Assembly (NCBI GenBank): GCA_007753915.1
Contig: CP036352.1
Coordinates: 496,001 to 560,000 of the forward strand
Direction: 5' to 3'
DNA length: 64,000 bases
From: Phycisphaerae bacterium RAS2
Lineage (GTDB): Bacteria > Planctomycetota > Phycisphaerae > UBA1845 > UTPLA1
Shown: in pieces, positions 18,838-27,191 of the stretch
Layout of the letters: every line of letters begins with the position of its first letter
How positions within the stretch are numbered: the stretch's first letter is position 1
Program-made: the position numbers and the translations under genes
The notes under the pieces: model-generated
Database searches by the model: none
Told to the model about the DNA's origin: nothing
Seen by the model: the letters and a program-made list of their open reading frames with translations, nothing else

Positions 18838-18965
18838 TGTGACACTCCATGCACGATGAACTCTCGCCTTCGCGGGCGTGTCGAACAAAGCGCGCTACGA
18901 ATTGTAAGACTAACGCCCCCATCGCCGGCGCGTGAGCATTGGGCGCAAGACTCGTTGAATCGACC

Positions 18966-19436
18966 ATGACCACGACCCCCGCCGACACCGTCTACGAAGT
19001 CATCCCCATGGTTCACGTCGCCGACGTGGAGGCGTCGATCGCGTTCTACGCGCTGCTTGGCTTCAGCGTGCGCGACAAAGTGCAACACGCGGGAAAGACT
19101 CAGTGGGCCTGGATTACCAGCGGCCGCGGGCATCTGATGCTCACCGCCGCAAGCGGGCCGGTCGATCCGCGTCAGCAGGCGGTGTTGTTCTATCTCTACT
19201 GCGAGAACATCGCCATGATGCGGGCGCACCTGCTCGCCAACGGGCTGGCCGATGGCGGCGCGTTTGGGCATTGCGAAGAAGGTCGTGAGCCAAGCACCGA
19301 TGAGGCCGCGCGGCGGTCCGGCTGCCGCACCGTGTTTGAGATTTCCCACCCGTTCTACATGCCCGAGGGCGAGCTGCGCGTCCACGACCCCGACGGCTAC
19401 TGCCTGTTGATCGGCCAGTGCGCGATTCAGACGTAG
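18966..19436 (+). CDS. VOC-family (glyoxalase/bleomycin-resistance-like) protein
   Basis: A 156-aa VOC-fold protein. The first module starts at VIPMVHVADVEASIAFYALLGF and the second ends with GELRVHDPDGYCLLIGQ. The His of MVHV and the Glu of EGELRV are in the usual metal-ligand positions. ATG 18966 fits the family start, although its ribosome binding site is weak. The substrate is unknown. It is 103 nt upstream of tRNA-Pro and on the same strand. Confidence 0.87.
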   Translation: MTTTPADTVYEVIPMVHVADVEASIAFYALLGFSVRDKVQHAGKTQWAWITSGRGHLMLTAASGPVDPRQQAVLFYLYCENIAMMRAHLLANGLADGGAFGHCEEGREPSTDEAARRSGCRTVFEISHPFYMPEGELRVHDPDGYCLLIGQCAIQT

Positions 19437-19522
19437 CAGTCGCGGACCGTGCCGAAATCCGCGAAGCAGCCCGATGAGTTCACGGGCGGAATGCCCGGAT
19501 GGTCGGGCCGGAGAATCAATCG

Positions 19523-19528
19523 TATAAT
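19523..19528 (+). promoter_or_regulatory. -10 box of the tRNA-Pro gene
   Basis: A perfect TATAAT stands 10 nt before the mature tRNA 5' end, the spacing expected for a short tRNA leader. No TTGACA-like -35 is evident in the GC-rich sequence upstream. Confidence 0.6.
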
Positions 19529-19538
19529 TGCGACCGCC

Positions 19539-19613
19539 CGGGGCGTAGCTCAGTCTGGTTAGAGCGCCTGGTTTGGGACCAGGAGGTCGCTAGTTCGAAT
19601 CTAGTCGCCCCGA
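19539..19613 (+). tRNA. tRNA-Pro (anticodon TGG)
   Basis: A cloverleaf with acceptor CGGGGCG/CGCCCCG, anticodon stem CCTGG/CCAGG with loop TTTGGGA (anticodon TGG at the centre), and T-loop TTCGAAT in stem CTAG/CTAG. The discriminator is A and CCA is not encoded. A TIR-domain gene begins about 90 nt downstream, and short sequences resembling this tRNA 3' end recur at 20866, 22366 and 22956. Confidence 0.95.
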
Positions 19614-19704
19614 TTTCTTTCGCGGATTTCACGGTACACCGACTTACGCTCAAGCGGGCAGGCGAAATCACTAAATCAGGGCCTTGTTCACTGTGTCACC
19701 GGAT

Positions 19705-20793
19705 ATGCCCAAGTTCCAGCTTCCCGGCCGCTTGGACTTGTATCTCGCGACACTGAGCCGCCTGTATGAGCGAGACAGTGAGCCGATCCTACGTGAAATC
19801 GTCGTAAACGGAATTGTGTCAATTCACGAAGGCTGGGACTACGACAACTGGAATGGTGGCACGTACGGCCACGCCGTCATACTAGCCGTCCAAGAAGACA
19901 TCTTCCTGCAAGTTCTCGACAAGAAAGACGAGGTGCAATCCCGGATCGCAGCGGACTTGAACAAGCTCAACAACTGCCAGAACGAGCATGTCAGCCAAGT
20001 ATTCATCGAGATGAGTATCGCGGAGCAGGATCGCTGGCGCGAGGAATCAGGCGTCTATCGGCCGCTAATAGCCGCGCACTCCGTACCAGCAGATGCATTG
20101 AAGCGAATATGGGGGGCGTATCACGTCCGCGTGTTTCTTAGCCACAAGGCAACGGTCAAGGTCGAGACTTCGCGACTGAAGCAGTCGTTCGCACATTGCC
20201 GTATCGGTGCCTTCGTGGCGCACGAGGACATCGAACCGACGCAAGAATGGCAGCGAGAAATTGAGCGTGCGCTATTCAGTATGGATGCCTTGGTCGCCCT
20301 GCTCACGCCCGATTTTCACGAGAGCAATTGGACCGACCAAGAGGTTGGGGTCGCAATCGGGCGTGGCGTGCCACTCATTGCCGTAAGACTTGGCCGTGAT
20401 CCTTATGGGCTCATGGGGAAAGGGCAGGGCCTCGGCGGATGCAATTGGTCGGACACGGATAGCATTGCGCTCAGGACTTTTGACCTATTGACCAAGCGAC
20501 TCACCGACAAGTCTCGGCTCTTCGAGTGCGCGCTCGCGGCATATGCGGAATCTCGCAGCTTCGCCGAATCTGGCTCCAACGTTGAATACCTCTTGGCGAA
20601 GTTTGACGAACTTACCAGCGCGCAGGTTGACCGCGTGCTAACCGCTTATCGAGCAAACCTTCAGAACAAACATTCCTTCAGGGGCAGGGGCCTCCTCCTT
20701 CCACTGCTGAAACAGTGGACCCGGAACGAATGGTCAGTCAAGGACAACGAATTGGTCCTCAAGCAATCGGAAAACTCGGAGAATCCATTTTGA
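19705..20793 (+). CDS. TIR-domain protein, probable defence NADase
   Basis: A 362-aa cytosolic protein. Residues 1-135 form a domain with the conserved-looking motif YDNWNGGTYGHA; residues 139-265 form a TIR domain (VRVFLSHKA, then DALVALLTPDFHESNWTDQEVG). Glu213 in SNWTDQE is at the position of the catalytic glutamate of TIR NADases. In bacteria such proteins commonly deplete NAD+ on phage infection and abort growth. I cannot name the N-terminal domain; similar stretches precede effector domains in defence proteins, so a sensor role is inferred. ATG 19705 was preferred over TTG 19684. It sits right after tRNA-Pro, a typical landing site for acquired defence genes. Confidence 0.85.
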   Translation: MPKFQLPGRLDLYLATLSRLYERDSEPILREIVVNGIVSIHEGWDYDNWNGGTYGHAVILAVQEDIFLQVLDKKDEVQSRIAADLNKLNNCQNEHVSQVFIEMSIAEQDRWREESGVYRPLIAAHSVPADALKRIWGAYHVRVFLSHKATVKVETSRLKQSFAHCRIGAFVAHEDIEPTQEWQREIERALFSMDALVALLTPDFHESNWTDQEVGVAIGRGVPLIAVRLGRDPYGLMGKGQGLGGCNWSDTDSIALRTFDLLTKRLTDKSRLFECALAAYAESRSFAESGSNVEYLLAKFDELTSAQVDRVLTAYRANLQNKHSFRGRGLLLPLLKQWTRNEWSVKDNELVLKQSENSENPF

Positions 20794-20865
20794 GAGCGAT
20801 CTCTTACGGGCTGGATTTCAGGGTTCACTGGCCAGCAGATCCTCGATTCCAGTGTTGGAACGCAG

Positions 20866-20898
20866 AAAAAGTTCAACTAGTGTCCAGTCGCTTCGATT
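20866..20898. repeat. tRNA-3'-like repeat, copy A
   Basis: AAAAAGTTCAACTAGTGTCC followed by AGTCGCTTCGATT. It shares GTTCAAC and the CCR-GYCGC-YYCGA-TT pattern with copies at 22366 and 22956. The right half matches 11 of 13 bases of the tRNA-Pro 3' end (AGTCGCCCCGATT). It lies between the TIR gene and the membrane-protein gene. Confidence 0.5.
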
Positions 20899-20925
20899 GC
20901 CGCATCGCGACAAAAGAGCAAGAGA

Positions 20926-22191
20926 ATGGGCCAGAGAAGCGAGCTACGTCCCGTTAGAATTTCCCGACAAGCAAAACTCCTCCTTGCCACCCTTGTGGCG
21001 ATCAAGATCCTGATCGCGGTTGGTGGGGTCTTTTTCGCCCGGCATGGCCAACTCAGCCGGCGCGACTATGAACATAACTACCATCATCACCGTCTGATCG
21101 ACAGGTACGCCAACCCTGCGAATATCAACTTCGTCGAACTTTGGGTGACATCCGACGCCCAGTGGTACCTCGCCATCGCTGAAGACGGCTACCCGACACG
21201 CGAACAACTCAATAACCGCGGACAAAGTCGCGGGCCAAAACTGATTGCGAACACCGATACGAGGCTGAAGTACGCGTTCTTCCCCTTATGGCCCATCACC
21301 ATACGCGCCGCCCAGTCGGTGATCCGCGACTGGAACGCGGCCGCGTACTTCGCCGCCAACCTGATCAGTGTGGCGGCGCTCATGCTCCTCTACCGATTGC
21401 TTGCACAGAAAATGTCCCAGCAGGCGGCAATCTGGAGCGTTGTGCTTTTGGCCACCTGGCCGTTCGCGATGTTTCTTCACGTGCCATTCACCGAAAGCCT
21501 GTTCCTGTTCCTGAGCGTTCTCACTTTCCATGCCTGCGCGAAGCGACGCTGGTGGCTGGCCGCGATTTGGGTCGGACTTGGGTTGGTTACGCGGCCCAAT
21601 GGGCTGGCGCTGGCGATTGTCCCGCCGCTGGCCCTGGCGGTGGACCTTTGCCGCGACCGGGCGCAACCTTGGCGCCGCGTCGGGAGCTTACTGTTTGGCG
21701 CGATGCTGGCAGCGATTCCGCTGGGCTTATTCCTATGGCATAACGCGGTGCGGACCGGCGACGCCTTTTACTTTTCTCGCGTGATCGAGTGGTGGGGCTA
21801 CAATGGGGGCGGGCACTTGCAAAACCTGTACAAGAACACCTACGGGAAGTTGCTGGAGTTTCCGACGCTTCCGGGTCATGGGTTTCACCGTTCGAAGATA
21901 GACTTTCTCGTGCTGGTCTTGGCCGGGCTTCTGCTTGCCTTGGGTGTCCGGCGGTTGTCACCCACGGAATGGGCTTACTCCGCCGCCATCATCGTCATTC
22001 CACTACTCACGAAGAACGATCTGATGTCCTTCTCGCGTTACGCCCTCATGGCTTGGCCGCTGGTCACCGTGCCTGTTGGGCTGATTCGTCCGGCGCTGCG
22101 GTCCTGGACCTTCGCCGTGATGGCCGTGGTGTTCTTCGCGTTGCAGCTCTGGTGCGTGCATGAATTCGTGAATTGGCATTGGGTCGCATAG
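20926..22191 (+). CDS. PIG-V-like mannosyltransferase family membrane protein
   Basis: A 421-aa integral membrane protein with about nine to ten hydrophobic segments. It resembles the GT-C fold mannosyltransferases of the PIG-V type: an Asp-containing first loop (WVTSDAQWYLAIAEDGY), FFPLWPITIRAA, FTESLFLFLS and a late SRYALMAWP motif. Such enzymes transfer sugars from polyprenyl phosphates on the outer face of the membrane. AGAGCAAGAG precedes ATG 20926. The acceptor is unknown. The gene is bounded on both sides by copies of a short repeat. Confidence 0.82.
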   Translation: MGQRSELRPVRISRQAKLLLATLVAIKILIAVGGVFFARHGQLSRRDYEHNYHHHRLIDRYANPANINFVELWVTSDAQWYLAIAEDGYPTREQLNNRGQSRGPKLIANTDTRLKYAFFPLWPITIRAAQSVIRDWNAAAYFAANLISVAALMLLYRLLAQKMSQQAAIWSVVLLATWPFAMFLHVPFTESLFLFLSVLTFHACAKRRWWLAAIWVGLGLVTRPNGLALAIVPPLALAVDLCRDRAQPWRRVGSLLFGAMLAAIPLGLFLWHNAVRTGDAFYFSRVIEWWGYNGGGHLQNLYKNTYGKLLEFPTLPGHGFHRSKIDFLVLVLAGLLLALGVRRLSPTEWAYSAAIIVIPLLTKNDLMSFSRYALMAWPLVTVPVGLIRPALRSWTFAVMAVVFFALQLWCVHEFVNWHWVA

Positions 22192-22536
22192 GCCGGCGGG
22201 AATATAAGGGAACGCGCCGAAGGCCATGAGTTGAGGCGCGCTAGCGGGTCGTATCCGTCAAGTTGCGCCCGTACCAGGAGCCCGACCGCCGGCGAGGGGG
22301 GGCTTTCGCGTCGGCCCGATTGGAGGCGAGGCGCCGCCGGCTCTGACTTCTGAAACACAGCCAGGAAAAGTTCAACGGGTGGCCGGCCGCCCCGATTCGG
22401 TTCGATCGTCAATCCAAGGGGGATTACACTGCTGCTGCCGCCTTGTTCGTGGTGTGCGTATACAATCGTCGTCTCCGGCGGCGCAGGAGAATCTTAGGTA
22501 AGTCTCGTACGACCCCACCCACTCGCGGAGCTCATC
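22192..22536. other. Intergenic region with repeat copy B
   Basis: No supported gene in 345 bases. It holds repeat copy B at 22366-22400 and a GC-rich stretch rich in CCG/GGC. GTATACAAT near 22459 could be part of a promoter for the following gene, but no matching -35 is convincing. Confidence 0.5.
22366..22400. repeat. tRNA-3'-like repeat, copy B
   Basis: AAAAGTTCAACGGGTGGCC then GGCCGCCCCGATTCGG. It can fold as a GGGTGGCC/GGCCGCCC hairpin. CGCCCCGATT is identical to the end of tRNA-Pro plus its flank. Copy C at 22956 is nearly identical. Confidence 0.6.
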
Positions 22537-22833
22537 GTGAAACTACTCGCACTTGAGGTCGAAGAACCCGGTATCTCATCAGAAGCGTTTCGCCCTCACC
22601 TCCGTGAAGAGGCCAAGGCATTGTGGGATCTCTACCTCTCCGGCATCGTGCGCGAGGCGCACTTCCGCACGGACCGCCACACCGCGGTGCTTGTCCTGGA
22701 GTGCCCCGACGCGGAGCGCGCGAGGGAGGTTCTCGCGACCTTGCCCCTGGTTCGCCACAACCTCATCCACTTCGAACTCATCCCGCTCACACCCTATTCT
22801 GGGTTCGAAAGGCTTTTCACGTCCGGCGCATGA
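22537..22833 (+). CDS. Small dimeric alpha-beta-barrel protein (YciI/muconolactone-isomerase-like)
   Basis: A 98-aa protein starting at GTG 22537, with CGGAG 6 nt upstream. The pattern of a first strand (MKLLALEVE), helix (EAKALWDLYLSG), strand (IVREAHFRTDRHTAVLVLEC), helix and last strand (IHFELIPLTPY) fits the ferredoxin-like fold of muconolactone isomerase and YciI relatives. Many such proteins are orphan enzymes or act in stress responses, and no pathway context is present here. The two flanking repeats make it a single-gene segment. Confidence 0.78.
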   Translation: MKLLALEVEEPGISSEAFRPHLREEAKALWDLYLSGIVREAHFRTDRHTAVLVLECPDAERAREVLATLPLVRHNLIHFELIPLTPYSGFERLFTSGA

Positions 22834-22955
22834 GGTTGTCAGTTCGTCCGTCGCGCAGCCTGTCCATGGTCGTTGATGCCCTTCGGCAACGATTTTCGCG
22901 TCGAGCGTCTTCGGCAAACTTGAGCTTCGCGTCTCCATTCTCAACGCAGGAGCGC

Positions 22956-22988
22956 AAAAGAGTTCAACGGGTGGCCGGTCGCCCCGAG
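22956..22988. repeat. tRNA-3'-like repeat, copy C
   Basis: AAAAGAGTTCAACGGGTGGCC then GGTCGCCCCGAGTGG in the gap after the gene at 22537-22833. It differs from copy B by a 2-nt insertion and two or three substitutions. GTCGCCCCGA is identical to the tRNA-Pro 3' end. Confidence 0.6.
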
Positions 22989-23011
22989 TGGAAGTTCGTG
23001 CATCCGCCTCG

Positions 23012-23896
23012 CTAGCCGGCGTCGGACGTTCGCACGGCTTTGAGAAGCGGGATCGGGTCGTGGACGGTGAGCGTCTCGGCGCGGCCGTCTTTCATTTCAA
23101 ATCGCAAGCGAACGTTTGGCGCGCCGCGGGGGGCAAAAGCGTGCGCTTCCACTCGGTTGATGATGTGCGGGAATTCCTTGCCACGACCGATGGTGAGGTG
23201 CGCGGTTCGGTGTATTCCGATGGTCAGCACGCCGTCCTCGCCGTCGCCGAATCGGTAGCGGCCCACGTATGCCTGCATCTGGCTGTCGGAAACGGGCTCA
23301 TCGGGCGCGGTGAGATCCGCGCCGGGCAGCGACTCCAGATAGGCGACGGTCTTCTTGGCGCGCTCGCGTTCCGCATTGGACAGGTCATCGTGCGACAGCC
23401 GGTTGCGTGCGTGTTGTAGCAGGGTGATATCGTGCGGGCCGTGGATGCGTTCGATTCCGGGATTGGCGGTGATGACGGCGCGCAGGACATCCACCTGGCC
23501 CATCATGGCGAACGTGAAAAGGTTGGGTCTCGCGCCGTGCTGAATCAGCAATTCGGCAATCTTGCGTTGACCGGTGTGGGACGCGGCACCGAGGGCTGTT
23601 TCCCAGTCGCCGAAACCCCAGTCCCACGCGGCCTTGGCGAGCGCCGGGCGGGCGGTGACAAGCTCCTTGACGCGGTCGAAGCGGGCGTGTGACGCGCCGA
23701 CGACCTCACGGACGGTGTCCAGTTCCTGGCGGGGGAACTCCGGCGCCACGGAAGCAGCGGTTGACTCCGGCGGTCGCTCGCTGCCGTGCGGTGTGTCTGC
23801 GCGGGCATGGGTCGCGCTCAAACCGATCATCGTCGACGCGCCGCATGCGGTCGCCATGGCGCCAAGAAAGTCCCGACGGGAGTGGTACTCCGGCAT
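23012..23896 (-). CDS. Tat-exported ankyrin-repeat protein
   Basis: A 294-aa secreted protein. The N-terminus has a twin-arginine motif (SRRDFLGAM) and a hydrophobic stretch ending at ADTPHG. Residues around 90-165 contain ankyrin-like units (GFGDWETALGAASHTGQRKIAELLIQHGARPNLFTFAMMG). The C-terminal 85 residues form a beta-rich domain (YVGRYRFGDGEDGVLTI) like the accessory domains of DUF3471-type serine hydrolases. Tat export suggests folding or cofactor binding before transport. The role is unknown; protein-protein interaction outside the cell membrane is likely. Confidence 0.85.
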   Translation of the reverse strand: MPEYHSRRDFLGAMATACGASTMIGLSATHARADTPHGSERPPESTAASVAPEFPRQELDTVREVVGASHARFDRVKELVTARPALAKAAWDWGFGDWETALGAASHTGQRKIAELLIQHGARPNLFTFAMMGQVDVLRAVITANPGIERIHGPHDITLLQHARNRLSHDDLSNAERERAKKTVAYLESLPGADLTAPDEPVSDSQMQAYVGRYRFGDGEDGVLTIGIHRTAHLTIGRGKEFPHIINRVEAHAFAPRGAPNVRLRFEMKDGRAETLTVHDPIPLLKAVRTSDAG

Positions 23897-24191
23897 GATG
23901 GCTATCCCCTGGTTTGGGCTCGCTCGGAACCCAAGTTAGAACGTGCATCGCTTTCGGATTTCACGCCCGATGAGTGCCGGCTCAATGGACGGCTGTCCCG
24001 GCGGGGCCGAACGTGCGGATCGGGCAAATCGGCCGAATGAATCTCGACCGCGGCCACGCTCGACGCCTGTGACACGCCCGTTACTTCGCGGGTTTTGAAT
24101 CGGATTATCATGACAGAGCCGTCCGACACGGCACGCAACGAAGACGCGGCGAGCGTAAGGTCAAATGTCCTCACTACGGGAGCCGCTTCAC

Positions 24192-25319
24192 ATGAAAAAA
24201 TCGCGGTCGGTCTTCACATCTTGCTCGCATCGGCTCGGCGTGCCCTGCCTCTTGCTGGCGGGCTTTCTTGCTTCGGCGCTCGCGGGTTGCGCCGCCGCGG
24301 GCGAACAAACGATCGCACCAGCCCGGGGGGAGATCGTTTCAGACATCGGCGATAGCTGCTGGTATGTCTTCCAGGACAAGGACGACAACTACTGGTTCGG
24401 CAGCGATGGCAACGGTGTGTGCCGTTACGACGGCAAGACACTGACTCGTTATACAACAAAGGACGGACTCGCCCACGATCATGTGCGCGGCATTCAACAG
24501 CACGGACCGACGGGTGACATCCTCATCACCACGAACGCAGGTGTCAGCAGGTTCGATGGCCGGCGGTTGTTGACGCTGCCGATCAAGGAGATGAAGCGGG
24601 CTGCGCCGCCGAGCGAAGGTTGGGAGCTCAATCGGGATGACGTATGGATGACAGGCGCGGGCGGGCCTCGTCGCTACGACGGCAAGACGCTGTACCAGTT
24701 GAAGTTTCCACAAAGCCCGCTCGAAGAATCGCTCACCGCGCGGATTCCGCATAAAGACAATTGGAGTCCTTATGACGTTTGGACCGTCTATGCCGATCGC
24801 AAAGGTCACAAATGGTTCGGCACGGGGATGTTCGGCATCAGTCGTTTCGATGGCAAACACATCGACTGGATGTTTGAACCGCATCTGACGGAAGTCCCCG
24901 GCGCCGGCTGGTTCGGCTTTCGCTCGATCATTGAGGATCGAGATGGGGCATTCTGGTTCTGCAATACGCAGTTTCGGTTTCACGTTCAACCGCACGGTGT
25001 TGCCGGGCAGGAGGCCGGTCTACTCAAGTATGTGCGTACACCGGGAGTGGACTCTGCGGTGATTCCACCGGGCGAAAGCCCAATCTATTACCAGGGCGTT
25101 GTTTCCGATCAAGCCGGCGACTTGTGGATGGCGACCTACGGGTTTGGTGTGTGGCGATGCGACGGCAAGAAGATGACACACTATCCGATCATGGATGGCA
25201 ACAACGTTGTCAAGCTGATCTCCATCTTCAAGGACAATCAGGGCGGCTTGTGGCTCGGCACGCACGAACACGGCGCGTACCGATTCAACGGCAAGACGTT
25301 TGAGCGGTTCAGGATTTGA
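24192..25319 (+). CDS. Lipoprotein with Reg_prop (two-component regulator propeller) repeats
   Basis: A 375-aa exported lipoprotein (lipobox in ALAGC). The mature part contains at least six propeller-like units of the form DxxGxxWFGtxxxGxxRYDGKxxxxY, for example DKDDNYWFGSDGNGVCRYDG and DNQGGLWLGTHEHGAYRF. In known proteins this is the periplasmic sensor of hybrid two-component systems. Here it stands alone with no kinase domain and ends with the last blade. It may sense or bind a ligand for a partner encoded elsewhere. GGGAG lies about 9 nt before ATG 24192. Confidence 0.85.
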   Translation: MKKSRSVFTSCSHRLGVPCLLLAGFLASALAGCAAAGEQTIAPARGEIVSDIGDSCWYVFQDKDDNYWFGSDGNGVCRYDGKTLTRYTTKDGLAHDHVRGIQQHGPTGDILITTNAGVSRFDGRRLLTLPIKEMKRAAPPSEGWELNRDDVWMTGAGGPRRYDGKTLYQLKFPQSPLEESLTARIPHKDNWSPYDVWTVYADRKGHKWFGTGMFGISRFDGKHIDWMFEPHLTEVPGAGWFGFRSIIEDRDGAFWFCNTQFRFHVQPHGVAGQEAGLLKYVRTPGVDSAVIPPGESPIYYQGVVSDQAGDLWMATYGFGVWRCDGKKMTHYPIMDGNNVVKLISIFKDNQGGLWLGTHEHGAYRFNGKTFERFRI

Positions 25320-25506
25320 TGGCCGACCGGGCGGTCGGCGGCACGGGCCATGATTGCCACCGTCGCCAGGTTCTCTGCGACCGTTCAATCTGCTGCGGCC
25401 GTTGTTTGAACGGCCCATCGTATGGGGTACGATCTCCCGCCTTGTTGCCGTAGCGATCATGAGAGGCCCCAGCGCTCAAGTGTTGTCCGGCATCCCGGGA
25501 GGTTTC

Positions 25507-26601
25507 ATGGCGAGCATGTTCGATCCGTTCACTCTGAAAGACGCGGCGATGCGCAACCGAATCGCGGTGTCGCCGATGTGTCAGTACATGTCGCAGGATG
25601 GCGCGGCGACCGACTGGCACCGCGTTCACTACGAATCGCTCGCTCGCGGCGGGGCCGGGATGGTCACGGTCGAGGCGACGGCCGTGTCGCCCGAGGGGCG
25701 GATCACCTGGGCCGATGCCGGACTGTGGAACGACGAGCAGGCGGCGGCGCTGGAGCCGATCGTCCGTGCGATGAAGCATTGGGGAACCGTACCCGCCATT
25801 CAAATCGCGCACGCCGGTCGCAAGGCGTCGGCGAATCGGCCGTGGGAGGGCGACGATCACATCGCCGAGGGCCAGCCCAACTCGTGGACACCGATCGCGC
25901 CATCGCCGCTGGCGTTCGGGGCGAACCTTCCGCGCGTGCCGAGTGAGATGACGCCTGCGGACATTGCCCGCGTGCAGGCGGACACGGTGCGCGCGGCCGA
26001 GCGGGCGCGCGACCTCGGCTTCGAGTGGCTCATGCTGCATTTCGCGCATGGCTATCTCGCGCAGAACTTCTGGTCTCCCTATTCCAACGCACGGAAGGAT
26101 CAGTACGGCGGCAGCGCCGAGAATCGCGGACGGTTTTTGCTTGAAACGCTGGCGGCCGTGCGGCGCGTGTGGCCCGAGCGTTGGCCGTTGTCGGCGCGCC
26201 TGGGTGTCGTCGAGTTCGACGGCAACGATGAGCAGATGCTGGCCGAGTCCATCGCGTTGCTGAAGCGGATGAAGCAGGAGGGGCTGGACGCGGTGGACGT
26301 TTCCATCGGGTTCAACACGCCGCAGGTGAAGATTCCGTGGGGGGCGAATCTCCTTGGCGATGTTGCGGCGCGGGTGTTGCGCGAGACGGGGTTGCCCGGC
26401 ACGACGAGCTGGTACATCGATGGGCCGGCCGGGGCGGACAAACTCATTCGCGAGGGCAAGCTCGATTACGTGTCCATGGCGCGACCGTTCCTCGCCGATC
26501 CGCACTGGCCCTATCGCGCAGCGAAGGAGCTTGGCGTGCCGGATGCGGCGAAGAGGACGCTGCCCGATCCGTATGCGCATTGGCTCGCGCGGTATCGTTG
26601 A
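25507..26601 (+). CDS. NADH:flavin oxidoreductase, old yellow enzyme (YqjM-like)
   Basis: A 364-aa FMN enzyme that reduces activated C=C bonds with NAD(P)H. The YqjM-type flavin-contacting Cys lies in VSPMCQYMS, active-site His in QIAHAGRKAS, and the FMN phosphate/loop region in FAHGYLAQNFWSPYSNARKDQYGGSAENRGRF. ATG 25507 is chosen for GGGAGG 5 nt upstream. The physiological substrate is unknown. Cys24-type residues and the Arg near the C-terminus suggest the thermophilic-like OYE subgroup. Confidence 0.93.
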   Translation: MASMFDPFTLKDAAMRNRIAVSPMCQYMSQDGAATDWHRVHYESLARGGAGMVTVEATAVSPEGRITWADAGLWNDEQAAALEPIVRAMKHWGTVPAIQIAHAGRKASANRPWEGDDHIAEGQPNSWTPIAPSPLAFGANLPRVPSEMTPADIARVQADTVRAAERARDLGFEWLMLHFAHGYLAQNFWSPYSNARKDQYGGSAENRGRFLLETLAAVRRVWPERWPLSARLGVVEFDGNDEQMLAESIALLKRMKQEGLDAVDVSIGFNTPQVKIPWGANLLGDVAARVLRETGLPGTTSWYIDGPAGADKLIREGKLDYVSMARPFLADPHWPYRAAKELGVPDAAKRTLPDPYAHWLARYR

Positions 26602-26684
26602 CGCGGGCGAACCGGCGAAATGGAGCGTCGGATTGCCCATATCGACTCGTACACATTTTGCTTTGCGTGAGGTATGATGCAGCC

Positions 26685-27185
26685 ATGCTTTGCGTCATGT
26701 GTCGAATGTTCGTGTTCGGATTGCTGTGCGCCGTCGCCGGCTGTGCCTCAAACTCGGCGGGAAAGACGGCAGCGAGCCGTGAAACAGGAGAACCTCCCAT
26801 GCAGCTTGGCAATTTCTCGGTCAGTCTGGCGGTGAAGGATCTCGCCGTGTCGCGCGCGTTTTATGAGAAGCTCGGCTTCAAGGTCGTCGCCGGCGATGCG
26901 AAGCACAACTACCTCATCCTTCAGAACGAGACCGCCACGATCGGCATCTTTCAAGGAATGTTCGACAAGAACATCCTCACGTTCAATCCCGGTTGGGATC
27001 GCACCTGCGCCACGTTGCCGAAGTTCGACGACGTTCGTGACATCCAGAAGACACTCAAGGTCCGCGGGCTGACGCCCAGCCCCGCCGCCGACGAGGCCTC
27101 GACCGGCCCGGCGAGCTTCATGGTGCAGGACCCGGACGGGAATACGATCCTGCTGGATCAGCACGTGCCGAAGTCGGGGAATTAG
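26685..27185 (+). CDS. VOC-family lipoprotein
   Basis: A 166-aa protein with a lipoprotein signal (LLCAVAGC) followed by a single VOC module: FSVSLAVKDLAVSRAFYEKLGFKVV, FMVQDPDGNTILLDQHV. A VOC fold on a lipoprotein is uncommon; it may have been recruited for extracytoplasmic ligand binding. ATG 26685 is the first start that gives a signal peptide; ATG 26697 is an alternative. GAGG lies 11 nt upstream of ATG 26685. Confidence 0.82.
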   Translation: MLCVMCRMFVFGLLCAVAGCASNSAGKTAASRETGEPPMQLGNFSVSLAVKDLAVSRAFYEKLGFKVVAGDAKHNYLILQNETATIGIFQGMFDKNILTFNPGWDRTCATLPKFDDVRDIQKTLKVRGLTPSPAADEASTGPASFMVQDPDGNTILLDQHVPKSGN

Positions 27186-27191
27186 GCGGCC

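Noticed and set aside
20866-22988. Integron attC sites, because GTTCAAC fits the RYYYAAC core
   Set aside because: No paired GTTRRRY box at the expected distance and no integron integrase gene; a GC-rich hairpin repeat explains the pattern better.
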